Shown here piece by piece: positions 7,003-13,366 of a stretch of 14,558 nt of DNA (position 1 is the stretch's first letter; each line of letters opens with the position of its first letter). The notes under the pieces were generated by a model. That model was not told the DNA's origin. It was given only the letters and a program-made list of their open reading frames with translations, and ran no database searches. Origin of the DNA: Phycisphaerales bacterium UBA7812 (GTDB taxonomy: Bacteria; Planctomycetota; Phycisphaerae; Phycisphaerales; UBA1924). The position numbers and the translations under genes are program-made. The stretch covers positions 993 to 15,550 of the forward strand of contig DLBY01000035.1 of assembly GCA_002480345.1 (NCBI GenBank), in the 5' to 3' direction.

Positions 7003-8141
7003 GAGGCCTCCCGGTTCTTCGCCCGCTTCGGATCGAGCGCTTCTCGCAGCCCCTCTCCCACGAAATTCAGCGCGAGGAGTGTCACCGCGAGCAGCACCGA
7101 CGGGACCGCGAGGAGCCACCAGTTGCTCTTGTAGGGATTGACTTCGCTGAGACCCTCCGCCGCGAGGTTCCCCCAACTGGGGAGGGGGGGCTTCACGCCG
7201 ATCCCGAGGAAGCTGAGGAAGCTCTCCTGCAGGATCGCCTGAGGCACCGTCAGCGTGACATACACGACAATCGGTCCGACCAAGTTCGGCAGGAGATGCC
7301 GCAGAAAGAGCCTGCGCGGCCCCGCCCCCGCCGCGCGGGCCGCCTCGAAAAACGGCTGGTTCTTGAGGCTGAGCACCTGTCCACGGACCACCCGCGCCAG
7401 TGTCAGCCAGCTCACGCCACCGATCGCGATCAGCAGCGTCGCGACATCGAGACCCGCACGAGCCGCGGGCGAGATCTGACGCGGCGGGATCTCCGACAAC
7501 GCCTCGGTCCGGAGTCGCTCCCGCACTTCGGGACGGGCGCTGAGCCAGGCCTCCGCCGAGGCGATCCCCTCGATCGGACGCCCGCTGAGCTCGCCGACCC
7601 GTTCGACCATCCACCCCGCTCGTTCTTTGGATCGGGTGATGTGCTCATCGATCACGGCATCGCTCGCGACGGCCAGCAGAACGACGAGCAGGATGTAGGG
7701 CAAGCCGTAGAGGACATCAACGATCCGCATCATCACCGCCTCGGTAACCCCGCCCGCGTACCCCGCGATCGCGCCGTAGAAGGTCCCGATCGTGACCGCG
7801 ACGATCGCGGCGGCTAATCCGATCCCGAGCGAAATCCCGCCGCCGGTCAGTGCGCGTACTAGAACGCTCCGCCCCAGCAGATCCGAACCGAGCAGAAAAG
7901 ACGGCTCTTCAGGACTGTGCCCCGGTGCCCAGACCGGTGGCACGCGCGCCTGCGCTGGATCGCCCGCGTTGTAGCGCGGGATCGAAGCGCCGCCCTCATC
8001 GACCGCGCCGAGCGTCCAAGGAAGACTGCCCAGGCACGCGACCGCCATCAAAATGAGCACCACGAGCCCGATCCTGGAGGGCAAGCCGTGCAGCGGAAGT
8101 CGTCGGATTGGTCGAGCCGGGGGATCCATGCGCACAAACAC
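6999..8141 (-). CDS. Oligopeptide-type ABC transporter permease (OppC/DppC-like) with a large insertion
   Basis: A 380-residue inner-membrane permease. Hydrophobic segments lie at about 23-42, 100-125, 138-160, 232-250, 288-310 and 342-364. The OppC-type LLGSDLLGRSVL block is at 83-94. The cytoplasmic EAA loop, which contacts the ATPase, is EAARAAGAGPRRLF at 266-279, and the PLPSWGNLAAEG block is at 319-330. Between transmembrane segments 3 and 4, residues about 161-231 form a charged, helix-prone insertion (for example ERAGWMVERVGEL). It replaces the short FG-type turn normally found there and is predicted, from EAA-loop topology, to face the periplasm. Normal OppC proteins are about 280-310 residues. 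The start is GTG at 8141; ATG at 8129 (residue 5) is equally possible, and neither has a clear Shine-Dalgarno. It begins 24 bases after the oxidase gene and overlaps the ATPase gene. The partner permease OppB is not in the window. Confidence 0.9.
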   Translation of the reverse strand: MFVRMDPPARPIRRLPLHGLPSRIGLVVLILMAVACLGSLPWTLGAVDEGGASIPRYNAGDPAQARVPPVWAPGHSPEEPSFLLGSDLLGRSVLVRALTGGGISLGIGLAAAIVAVTIGTFYGAIAGYAGGVTEAVMMRIVDVLYGLPYILLVVLLAVASDAVIDEHITRSKERAGWMVERVGELSGRPIEGIASAEAWLSARPEVRERLRTEALSEIPPRQISPAARAGLDVATLLIAIGGVSWLTLARVVRGQVLSLKNQPFFEAARAAGAGPRRLFLRHLLPNLVGPIVVYVTLTVPQAILQESFLSFLGIGVKPPLPSWGNLAAEGLSEVNPYKSNWWLLAVPSVLLAVTLLALNFVGEGLREALDPKRAKNREAS

Positions 8142-8165
8142 GGTAGCGGATCCGGATCGCCCGCC

Positions 8166-9341
8166 TCAGGCGAGCCGATCGGCGAATCGTTCGAGCAGCA
8201 GCCACTCCGGGAGCGGTTCCTTTCCCGTCATGGCGCGCACAGTGGCGGTCGCGGTCCGGTATGCCATCGACATGCCGTGCCCGGTGAAGCCGCCGCAGAA
8301 CCAGACCGCGGGATCGCCCCCCACTTCCCCCGCCGCGGGGAGATGGTCCGGGCTGAACCCCATGATCCCAGCCCAGCGCGCGATGACACGGAAATCGTCG
8401 CAGATCCAGGCTCCGCAGAGTTCTTCGAGCTTCTCTTGGATCGCGAGCGAGAGATTGTCCGCGCTGGTGCGCTCCCCCTCCTCGTCGTGCGTCCGCGCCC
8501 CCCCAAAAAGGATGTAGCCGGGCTCCAGTTGGCGGACATACTCCGATCCGTGATTGGCGTAGTACGCGAAATCGAGCCGTGTGCCCGGTGCGTGGGCCGC
8601 GAGCATCTGCCCTCGGTTCGGCTGGACGACGCGCCCGAGTTCGGGTACGAGCCGCCCCGCGTGGGCGTTCGCTGCGATGAGCACGCGCGAGGCGCGGATC
8701 GTTCCGAGGGTCGTGTGCACCGCTCGCTCGCCGTCAGGTGCTGACTCGATCGCGAAGGCTTCGCAACCCGTGACCAATTCGGCGGCATCGAGGTGCGCAC
8801 AGAGCAGGCCGATCAGCTCGATCGGGTTGCAAACCGCGTCGTCAGGGTTCACCAGCCCGATCCGGGGGGCGGCACGGGTCCAGATACTGTCATCGGTGTG
8901 CGCGTCTCCGGCGCGGAGCAGGTCCGCGGCGAACCCGTCCTCGCGCATCAGATCGTGCGACCGGCTGAGGTCATCCGCTTCGTCGTCCGAGAGGGCCAGC
9001 AGGCACGAGGGGCGTCGATCGAAAGACGGGAGTTCCTCGATCCCCAAGTCGAGGAGTCCGCGGAGATTCTCCTCGGTCCATTTCCAGAGCGATCGCGTCG
9101 TCTCGCGCCCGAGATCCCGGGCCGCGGCGGCGTAGTTGTCCGCGGCGCCGCGCATCAGGTACCCCGCGTTCCGCCCGCTCGCGGATGACCCCGGGGCGCG
9201 CGCATCGATCACGACGCACGAGAGCCCCTGCCGCTGGGCCTCGATCGCCGCGGAGAGCCCCGTGATGCCCGCGCCGATGACGACGAGGTCCGTGCGCACG
9301 GAGGAGAGCGGGCCCGATGTCTGCCAGAGACTAACGGTCAT
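8166..9341 (-). CDS. FAD-dependent oxidoreductase, DAO family (amine/amino-acid oxidase-like)
   Basis: A 391-residue flavoenzyme of the DAO fold, whose members oxidatively deaminate amino acids, N-methyl amino acids or polyamine adducts. Seen: the dinucleotide-binding strand VVIGAGITGLS (20-30) with the ribose-binding acidic residue D46 in VVIDAR; SGRNAGYL (55-62), the FAD contact loop of this family; ARWAGIMGFSPDHLP (321-335); and the C-terminal FAD segment WFCGGFTGHGMSMA (347-360). The N-terminal LWQT before the Rossmann strand and the SGRN loop recall gamma-glutamylputrescine oxidase (PuuB) and related oxidases, but the substrate cannot be fixed. No signal peptide is seen, so it is cytosolic. 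ATG at 9341 lacks a Shine-Dalgarno; a -10-like TAGACT ends six bases upstream, so a leaderless message is conceivable. It follows the pilT-like gene by 30 bases and precedes the permease gene by 24, suggesting its substrate may be imported by that transporter. Confidence 0.88.
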   Translation of the reverse strand: MTVSLWQTSGPLSSVRTDLVVIGAGITGLSAAIEAQRQGLSCVVIDARAPGSSASGRNAGYLMRGAADNYAAAARDLGRETTRSLWKWTEENLRGLLDLGIEELPSFDRRPSCLLALSDDEADDLSRSHDLMREDGFAADLLRAGDAHTDDSIWTRAAPRIGLVNPDDAVCNPIELIGLLCAHLDAAELVTGCEAFAIESAPDGERAVHTTLGTIRASRVLIAANAHAGRLVPELGRVVQPNRGQMLAAHAPGTRLDFAYYANHGSEYVRQLEPGYILFGGARTHDEEGERTSADNLSLAIQEKLEELCGAWICDDFRVIARWAGIMGFSPDHLPAAGEVGGDPAVWFCGGFTGHGMSMAYRTATATVRAMTGKEPLPEWLLLERFADRLA

Positions 9342-9347
9342 GCGCGG

Positions 9348-9375
9348 AGTCTAGCGTCTGGCGCAGGCGGATCAG
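9348..9375 (-). promoter_or_regulatory. Weak candidate promoter for the oxidase gene, leaderless layout
   Basis: On the minus strand, TAGACT (9353-9348, 4 of 6 matches to TATAAT) ends six bases before the ATG at 9341. CTGATC (9375-9370, 3 of 6 matches to TTGACA) lies 16 bases further upstream, overlapping the pilT-like stop codon. With no Shine-Dalgarno, transcription could begin at or near the start codon. The match is weak and may be chance. Confidence 0.2.
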
Positions 9376-10646
9376 CGAGGGCCCTTGATCCGGCTCACGA
9401 GCGTCTGCGCCTTGACCTCCAGCCCCTTCACGGAGGCGTTGAGTGCCTCCTTGTTCGGGGCGTAGAGGCGCGCGGTGGGAAGATCGACCCATTCCTTCTT
9501 GACCAGGTCCGCGAAAGACTTGGTGAACGAGTGCATGCCCTCCCCCTCGGAGGTGTTGATGATCGCGGGGAGATCCCCGTCCTCGCCCTCGCGGATCTTG
9601 TCACGCACGACGGCGTTGTTGAGCAAGACCTCCGTCGCGGGCACGATCTTGGCCTCGAAATCCTCAACCGCGGGGACGAGCCTTTGCGCACAAATGGCGA
9701 CGAGGCATCCCGACAACGCGCTCCGGACGAATCCGCGCTCCTTTTCCGGGAAGAACTCGAGCATGCGCCCGAACGCGCCCATCGTGTCGGAGGTGTGGAG
9801 GGTGCCGAAGACGAGGTGCCCGGTCTCGGCGGCCTGGATCGCCGCGAGGATGGTGTCGTGGTCACGCATTTCGCCGATCAGGATGACATCGGGGTCCTGA
9901 CGGACGACGGAACGGAGCGCCGTCGGGAAATCCGGGACATCGATCCCGATCTCGCGCTGGGAGATGATGGACTTGTCTTGCGTGAAACGATACTCGACAG
10001 GGTCTTCGATCGTGATGATGTTGACCCCGCGCATGTGGTTGATGTGATCGACCATCGCGGCGAGGGTGGATGACTTCCCCGAGCCCGTGACGCCCACGAT
10101 GAGCACGAGCCCCTGGGTGTTGTGCTCGACGATGCGGCTGTAGACGGGCGGCAGGTGCAGGCTGTTGTAATCCGGGATCTTCGCGTTCACCCGGCGGATC
10201 GCGGCGCCGGAGTGCTGCCCTGCCTTGAAGAAGTTGCAGCGGAACCGCTCGCCCTTGTGAGGTCCTGACTCGAGGAACCACGCAAAGTCGATGTGCCCGT
10301 CGCGCTCGAACTGCTCGTTCTGTGCCTCGGTCATCAGCGGGCGCACGAACGCGTCCGTCTGCTCGTTGGTCAGAGGCGGTGCCGAAACCGGGTGGAGGTG
10401 GCCACCGATCCGGTAGGTCGGGGGGATGAGCGGCTTGATGTGCAGGTCGGACGCCTGCATGACGGGCATCGCGGCGAGGAGTTTCTTGAGCGTGATGCGC
10501 TCGCCGTTCTCGGCGCGGATTGAGTCGCCGGGCTCGTGTGAAGGGGCCCCTCCCGTCGTGGGAGTTGCGATGGGCGCTGCGGGGACCGGCTGGGGCTCCT
10601 GAATCTGGGCATCCGTTCCGGGGATCGCATCGTTGATGGCGGTCAT
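9372..10646 (-). CDS. pilT: PilT-like type IV pilus retraction ATPase
   Basis: A 424-residue hexameric secretion-type ATPase that drives type IV pilus retraction at the inner membrane. Seen: Walker A GVTGSGKSST (185-194), the Asp box TIEDPVEYRF (212-221), Walker B DVILIGEMRD (253-262) and the His box GHLVFGTLHT (276-285), which together define the PilT/PilB group. The N-terminal domain SDLHIKPLIPPTYRIGG (66-82) and the length fit PilT rather than PilB. A Pro/Ala/Thr-rich extension of about 50 residues precedes the conserved core (MTAINDAIPG to about 50); E. coli-type PilT lacks this. The C-terminal AIRNLIREG motif of classical PilT reads AVVRDKIREG (345-354). The start ATG at 10646 has AGGAGG four bases upstream and a promoter-like sequence further up. 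No other pilus genes are in the window. A PilU-like or divergent PilT role is possible. Confidence 0.93.
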   Translation of the reverse strand: MTAINDAIPGTDAQIQEPQPVPAAPIATPTTGGAPSHEPGDSIRAENGERITLKKLLAAMPVMQASDLHIKPLIPPTYRIGGHLHPVSAPPLTNEQTDAFVRPLMTEAQNEQFERDGHIDFAWFLESGPHKGERFRCNFFKAGQHSGAAIRRVNAKIPDYNSLHLPPVYSRIVEHNTQGLVLIVGVTGSGKSSTLAAMVDHINHMRGVNIITIEDPVEYRFTQDKSIISQREIGIDVPDFPTALRSVVRQDPDVILIGEMRDHDTILAAIQAAETGHLVFGTLHTSDTMGAFGRMLEFFPEKERGFVRSALSGCLVAICAQRLVPAVEDFEAKIVPATEVLLNNAVVRDKIREGEDGDLPAIINTSEGEGMHSFTKSFADLVKKEWVDLPTARLYAPNKEALNASVKGLEVKAQTLVSRIKGPR

Positions 10647-10687
10647 GGCGCCTCCTGCCTTTGGAGCGATATTTCAGACCTACAGGT

Positions 10688-10716
10688 ATTGTAATGAGGT
10701 CCGCTCGCCGATCCAA
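10688..10716 (-). promoter_or_regulatory. Candidate sigma70-type promoter for the pilT-like gene
   Basis: On the minus strand, TTGGAT (10716-10711) and TACAAT (10693-10688, 5 of 6 matches to TATAAT) are separated by exactly 17 bases. They lie in the only AT-richer stretch of the 99-base gap between the glycerate kinase stop and the pilT-like start, implying a leader of roughly 35 bases that includes the AGGAGG site. The -35 match is only 3 of 6; the -10 is good. Confidence 0.5.
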
Positions 10717-10745
10717 TGCCGGTCACGAAATCCCTGCATCTTGTG

Positions 10746-12035
10746 TCAGAGACGAATCGCAACGGCGATGTCGTTGATGTTCGTGCCGGTGGGGCCGGTG
10801 CGGACCAGCGCACCCGCAGCGTCGAGCGCATGATGGCTGTCGTGTCGGGCAAGGGCGGCCGTCGGGTCGAGGCCCGTTTGCCGGATCATGCCTGCGGTCC
10901 GGGTTGTCACCAGCGCTCCGGCGGCATCGGTCGGACCGTCCACACCATCGGTCGCGAACGCGAACACGATCGCATTCGGGATCGCCTCGACCTCGAGGGC
11001 GGCCGCGAGCGCGAGTTCCTGGTTGCGCCCGCCAATTCCCGGTGCATCCCCGACAGTCACCGTCGTTTCCCCCGCGAAGACCACGGCTGCTGGCGGGGAC
11101 GCTTCTCTCAATGTGTTCACGAGTTCGCGCGCGACAGCCGACGCTTCTCCTTCGACCATTCCCCGTGATTGGACGACCGGGATGCCCGCTTGGGCCAAGG
11201 CGTGCTCTGCTGCGGAACGAGCCGCGGCGTTGTTCGCGATGACGGTGTGCTGAAGAGTCTCGAAGCAGCGATCGCCCGGCTTGGGGGTCTCGATTGCGAC
11301 TGCGTCAAGAAATGCTCGGACCGCTTCGGGAATGCCTGAATCGGGGAACATGTCGAGGACCGCCTGCGCGTCGGGAACGGTCGAGGAATCCGGGGCGGTC
11401 GGGCCTGATCCGATCGTATCGAGCGGATCTCCCAGCACATCGGAAAGGACGAGAATGTGCGCCGGGGCGGGCGCGAGGCACCGCGCGAGCCCCCCACCCT
11501 TGAGCGTCTCGATGTGTTTGCGGACCGTGTTGAGTTGCCGGATCGTCGCGCCCGCTCGGAGGAGCGCGCGGGTCGTCTGACGCAGATCGTCGAGCGAGAG
11601 GGGCGGCGCGGGGCTGGTGAGGTGAGCGGAGGCGCCGCCTGACAGCAGGACTATCGTCGTTGCACCGTCCCGCGAGGCACGAACCGCCTCGCCCTTGATC
11701 GCTTCGGCGGCGCGCCGGTTCCGCTCGGTCGCGAGCGGATGATCCGCGGGATGAACAGTGACGCCGGGAAACGGCTCGAGTGCCTCACGGAGGCGTTGCT
11801 CGTGCTCGGGGATGCAGGTGACTGCACCGCGTTCCAATGAACCAGAGTACCTGCTGAGCGCGGCTTCGACCATCGGCGCGGACGCTTTGCCGGTCGCGAG
11901 CAGGACGCGCGGCGTGAAGCCCTCGGGGAGGTGCGCCCTTCTGACCGCGGCGAAAGGATCCGCGGCTTGCAGGACCGCCTGCACGAGCGTGTCGCGGATC
12001 CTCCGGGCTTTCTCCTCGAGGTCGAAACTCGGCAT
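10746..12035 (-). CDS. Glycerate 2-kinase (MOFRL family)
   Basis: A 429-residue kinase of the GckA/TtuD/GLYCTK family, which phosphorylates D-glycerate to 2-phosphoglycerate with ATP, feeding lower glycolysis. Seen: ATGKASAPM (47-55), LLSGGASAHL (130-139), NTVRKHIETLKGGGLA (169-184), LSDVLGDPLDTIGSGPT (197-213), FAGETTVTV (320-328), IGGRNQELALAAA (334-346), FATDGVDGPTDAAGA (360-374) and TGPTGTNINDIAVA (413-426). The last four blocks form the C-terminal MOFRL half. Length and block order are normal, and no signal peptide is present, so it is cytosolic. ATG at 12035 lies nine bases after the aminotransferase stop with no clear Shine-Dalgarno, pointing to coupled translation with that gene. The pairing suggests a route from amino-acid-derived hydroxypyruvate or glycerate into central metabolism, but no hydroxypyruvate reductase is visible here. 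Confidence 0.93.
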   Translation of the reverse strand: MPSFDLEEKARRIRDTLVQAVLQAADPFAAVRRAHLPEGFTPRVLLATGKASAPMVEAALSRYSGSLERGAVTCIPEHEQRLREALEPFPGVTVHPADHPLATERNRRAAEAIKGEAVRASRDGATTIVLLSGGASAHLTSPAPPLSLDDLRQTTRALLRAGATIRQLNTVRKHIETLKGGGLARCLAPAPAHILVLSDVLGDPLDTIGSGPTAPDSSTVPDAQAVLDMFPDSGIPEAVRAFLDAVAIETPKPGDRCFETLQHTVIANNAAARSAAEHALAQAGIPVVQSRGMVEGEASAVARELVNTLREASPPAAVVFAGETTVTVGDAPGIGGRNQELALAAALEVEAIPNAIVFAFATDGVDGPTDAAGALVTTRTAGMIRQTGLDPTAALARHDSHHALDAAGALVRTGPTGTNINDIAVAIRL

Positions 12036-12044
12036 TGGTCGCGT

Positions 12045-13289
12045 TCAATCCGGTTTCAAGTTGCGCGAAACGGACGGCGGCTGGGGGTAGTTCTCGGGTC
12101 GTGGGACTCCGATCCACTCGTGCAGCCGGGTGATTGCTTCATCGATGACACGGGGCTGTTTGCAGAAGGCGAATCGGACTTGGGAGCGGCACAGGCCGGG
12201 ATCGACGCAGAAGGCGGAGGGCGGGATGACCGCGACACGGGCTTCGGTGGTCATGGCGCGTGCCATCGCGACATCACCGTCGATTTTCTTTGGCGCGGAG
12301 ACGCGGGCGTGATCCGCCATGATGAAGTATCCGGCGTGCGGAAGGATCGGGTCGAATCCCAGATCCGCGAGCGCGACGCAGAGCGTGTCCCGGTTGGTGC
12401 GGAGTTGGGTGCGCAGGGTGTCGAGCCAGGCGAGGCACTCGGGATCGCTGAGCGCGAAGGCGGCGGCGTGCTGGAGCGGTGTGGCGATGGCATAGGTGAG
12501 GAACTGGTGAGCGGCGCGGACGGCTGTGGTGAGATCGGGCGGGGCGATCGCCCAGCCGATCTTCCAGCCGGTGACGCTGAAAGTCTTGCCGAGGCTGGAA
12601 AGGGTGACGGTCCGGTCTGCCATGCCCGGGAGCGACGCGACGGAGATGTGCTGACGATCTTCGTCGAGAACGAGATGCTCGTAGACCTCATCGGCGATCG
12701 CGATCAGGTCGTGCTCGATGCAGAGACGCGCGATCGATTCGAGTCCGGTCTGCCCGAATACCGCCCCGGTGGGGTTGTGCGGGGTGTTGATCAGGATCGC
12801 CCGCGTCTTGGGGGTGATCGCGTCGGCGAGTTCCTCCGGATCGAATGTGTGGTCGTTCCCGGCGCGACGGATCTGCACGAAACGGGGGGTTGCGTCGGCG
12901 AGCGCGACGCACACTCGGTACGAGTCGTAGAACGGCTCAAAGAGGATGACCTCGTCGCCCGGCTCCAGGAGCCCGAGCAAGGTTGCGGCGATCGCCTCGG
13001 TGCAGCCGGAAGTGACCGTCACTTCGGAATCGGGATCCGCTGCTCGGTTGCCGCCTTCGCTCCAGCGCTGGGCGATGGCGGCGCGGAGCGCCGGGAGGCC
13101 GGGGAGGGGGGCGTACTGATTGTCGTGTTCACGCAGCGCGCGGGCCGCCGCGTCGAGGAGCGCGGCCGGGCCGTCGGTGTCGGGGAAGCCCTGAGAGAGG
13201 TTGATCGCGTCGTGCTCCCTGGCGAGCGCGGTCATCTCGGCGAAGACGGTGGTTCCGAAGGGGCGGAGGCGGGAGGTGACGGAGGTCAT
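12045..13289 (-). CDS. PLP-dependent aminotransferase, class I/II (methionine/kynurenine type)
   Basis: A 414-residue fold-type I aminotransferase transferring an amino group between an amino acid and a 2-oxo acid. Seen: INLSQGFPDTDGP (29-41), NQYAPLPGLPALR (57-69), PHNPTG with N172, IADEVYEHL with D200 and Y203, the PLP lysine in SSLGKTFSVTGWK (K235), and the substrate-carboxylate arginine in QVRFAF (R372). The QGFPD-DGP block, the NQYAP block and the FCVDP segment before R372 match the E. coli YbdL (methionine aminotransferase)/kynurenine aminotransferase group rather than AspC, but the natural substrate is not settled. The start ATG at 13289 is chosen because the family N-terminus begins there; the frame stays open upstream to 13550, but that part is antisense to the photolyase gene. 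It is divergent from the photolyase gene and leads into glycerate kinase nine bases downstream. Confidence 0.92.
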   Translation of the reverse strand: MTSVTSRLRPFGTTVFAEMTALAREHDAINLSQGFPDTDGPAALLDAAARALREHDNQYAPLPGLPALRAAIAQRWSEGGNRAADPDSEVTVTSGCTEAIAATLLGLLEPGDEVILFEPFYDSYRVCVALADATPRFVQIRRAGNDHTFDPEELADAITPKTRAILINTPHNPTGAVFGQTGLESIARLCIEHDLIAIADEVYEHLVLDEDRQHISVASLPGMADRTVTLSSLGKTFSVTGWKIGWAIAPPDLTTAVRAAHQFLTYAIATPLQHAAAFALSDPECLAWLDTLRTQLRTNRDTLCVALADLGFDPILPHAGYFIMADHARVSAPKKIDGDVAMARAMTTEARVAVIPPSAFCVDPGLCRSQVRFAFCKQPRVIDEAITRLHEWIGVPRPENYPQPPSVSRNLKPD

Positions 13290-13295
13290 TCGGTC

Positions 13296-13324
13296 AGCGT
13301 AGCGGAAGGGTGCGGTTCGGTCAC
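13296..13324 (-). promoter_or_regulatory. Candidate promoter of the aminotransferase-glycerate kinase operon
   Basis: On the minus strand, GTGACC (13324-13319, 4 of 6 matches to TTGACA) and TACGCT (13301-13296, 3 of 6 matches to TATAAT) are 17 bases apart. The -10-like hexamer ends six bases before the ATG at 13289, and no Shine-Dalgarno is visible. The spacing would make a leaderless transcript; the hexamers are weak. Confidence 0.25.
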
Positions 13325-13335
13325 CGCATTCGAAT
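13311..13335. promoter_or_regulatory. Operator-like inverted repeat between divergent genes
   Basis: A perfect inverted repeat, TGCGGT (13311-13316) and ACCGCA (13323-13328) with a 6-base spacer, followed immediately, sharing base 13328, by the 8-base palindrome ATTCGAAT (13328-13335). It lies in the 77-base gap between the divergent starts at 13289 and 13367 and overlaps the -35-like element of the aminotransferase. The position suits a regulator site serving one or both genes, but no regulator gene is nearby and such short repeats can arise by chance. Confidence 0.3.
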
Positions 13336-13366
13336 CGCGGCGAGCTCGGCGGGCGAATGATCGTCC

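Noticed and set aside
7003..7614. Upstream in-frame extension of the OppD-type ATPase
   Set aside because: Falls inside the permease gene and gives Arg/Ala-rich sequence. The natural start is the GTG at 7002 in the GTGA overlap, just before the family N-terminus.
10678..10687. ACCT-N2-AGGT near the pilT transcription start as a possible operator
   Set aside because: Only four-base arms; expected by chance and not repeated elsewhere in the gap.
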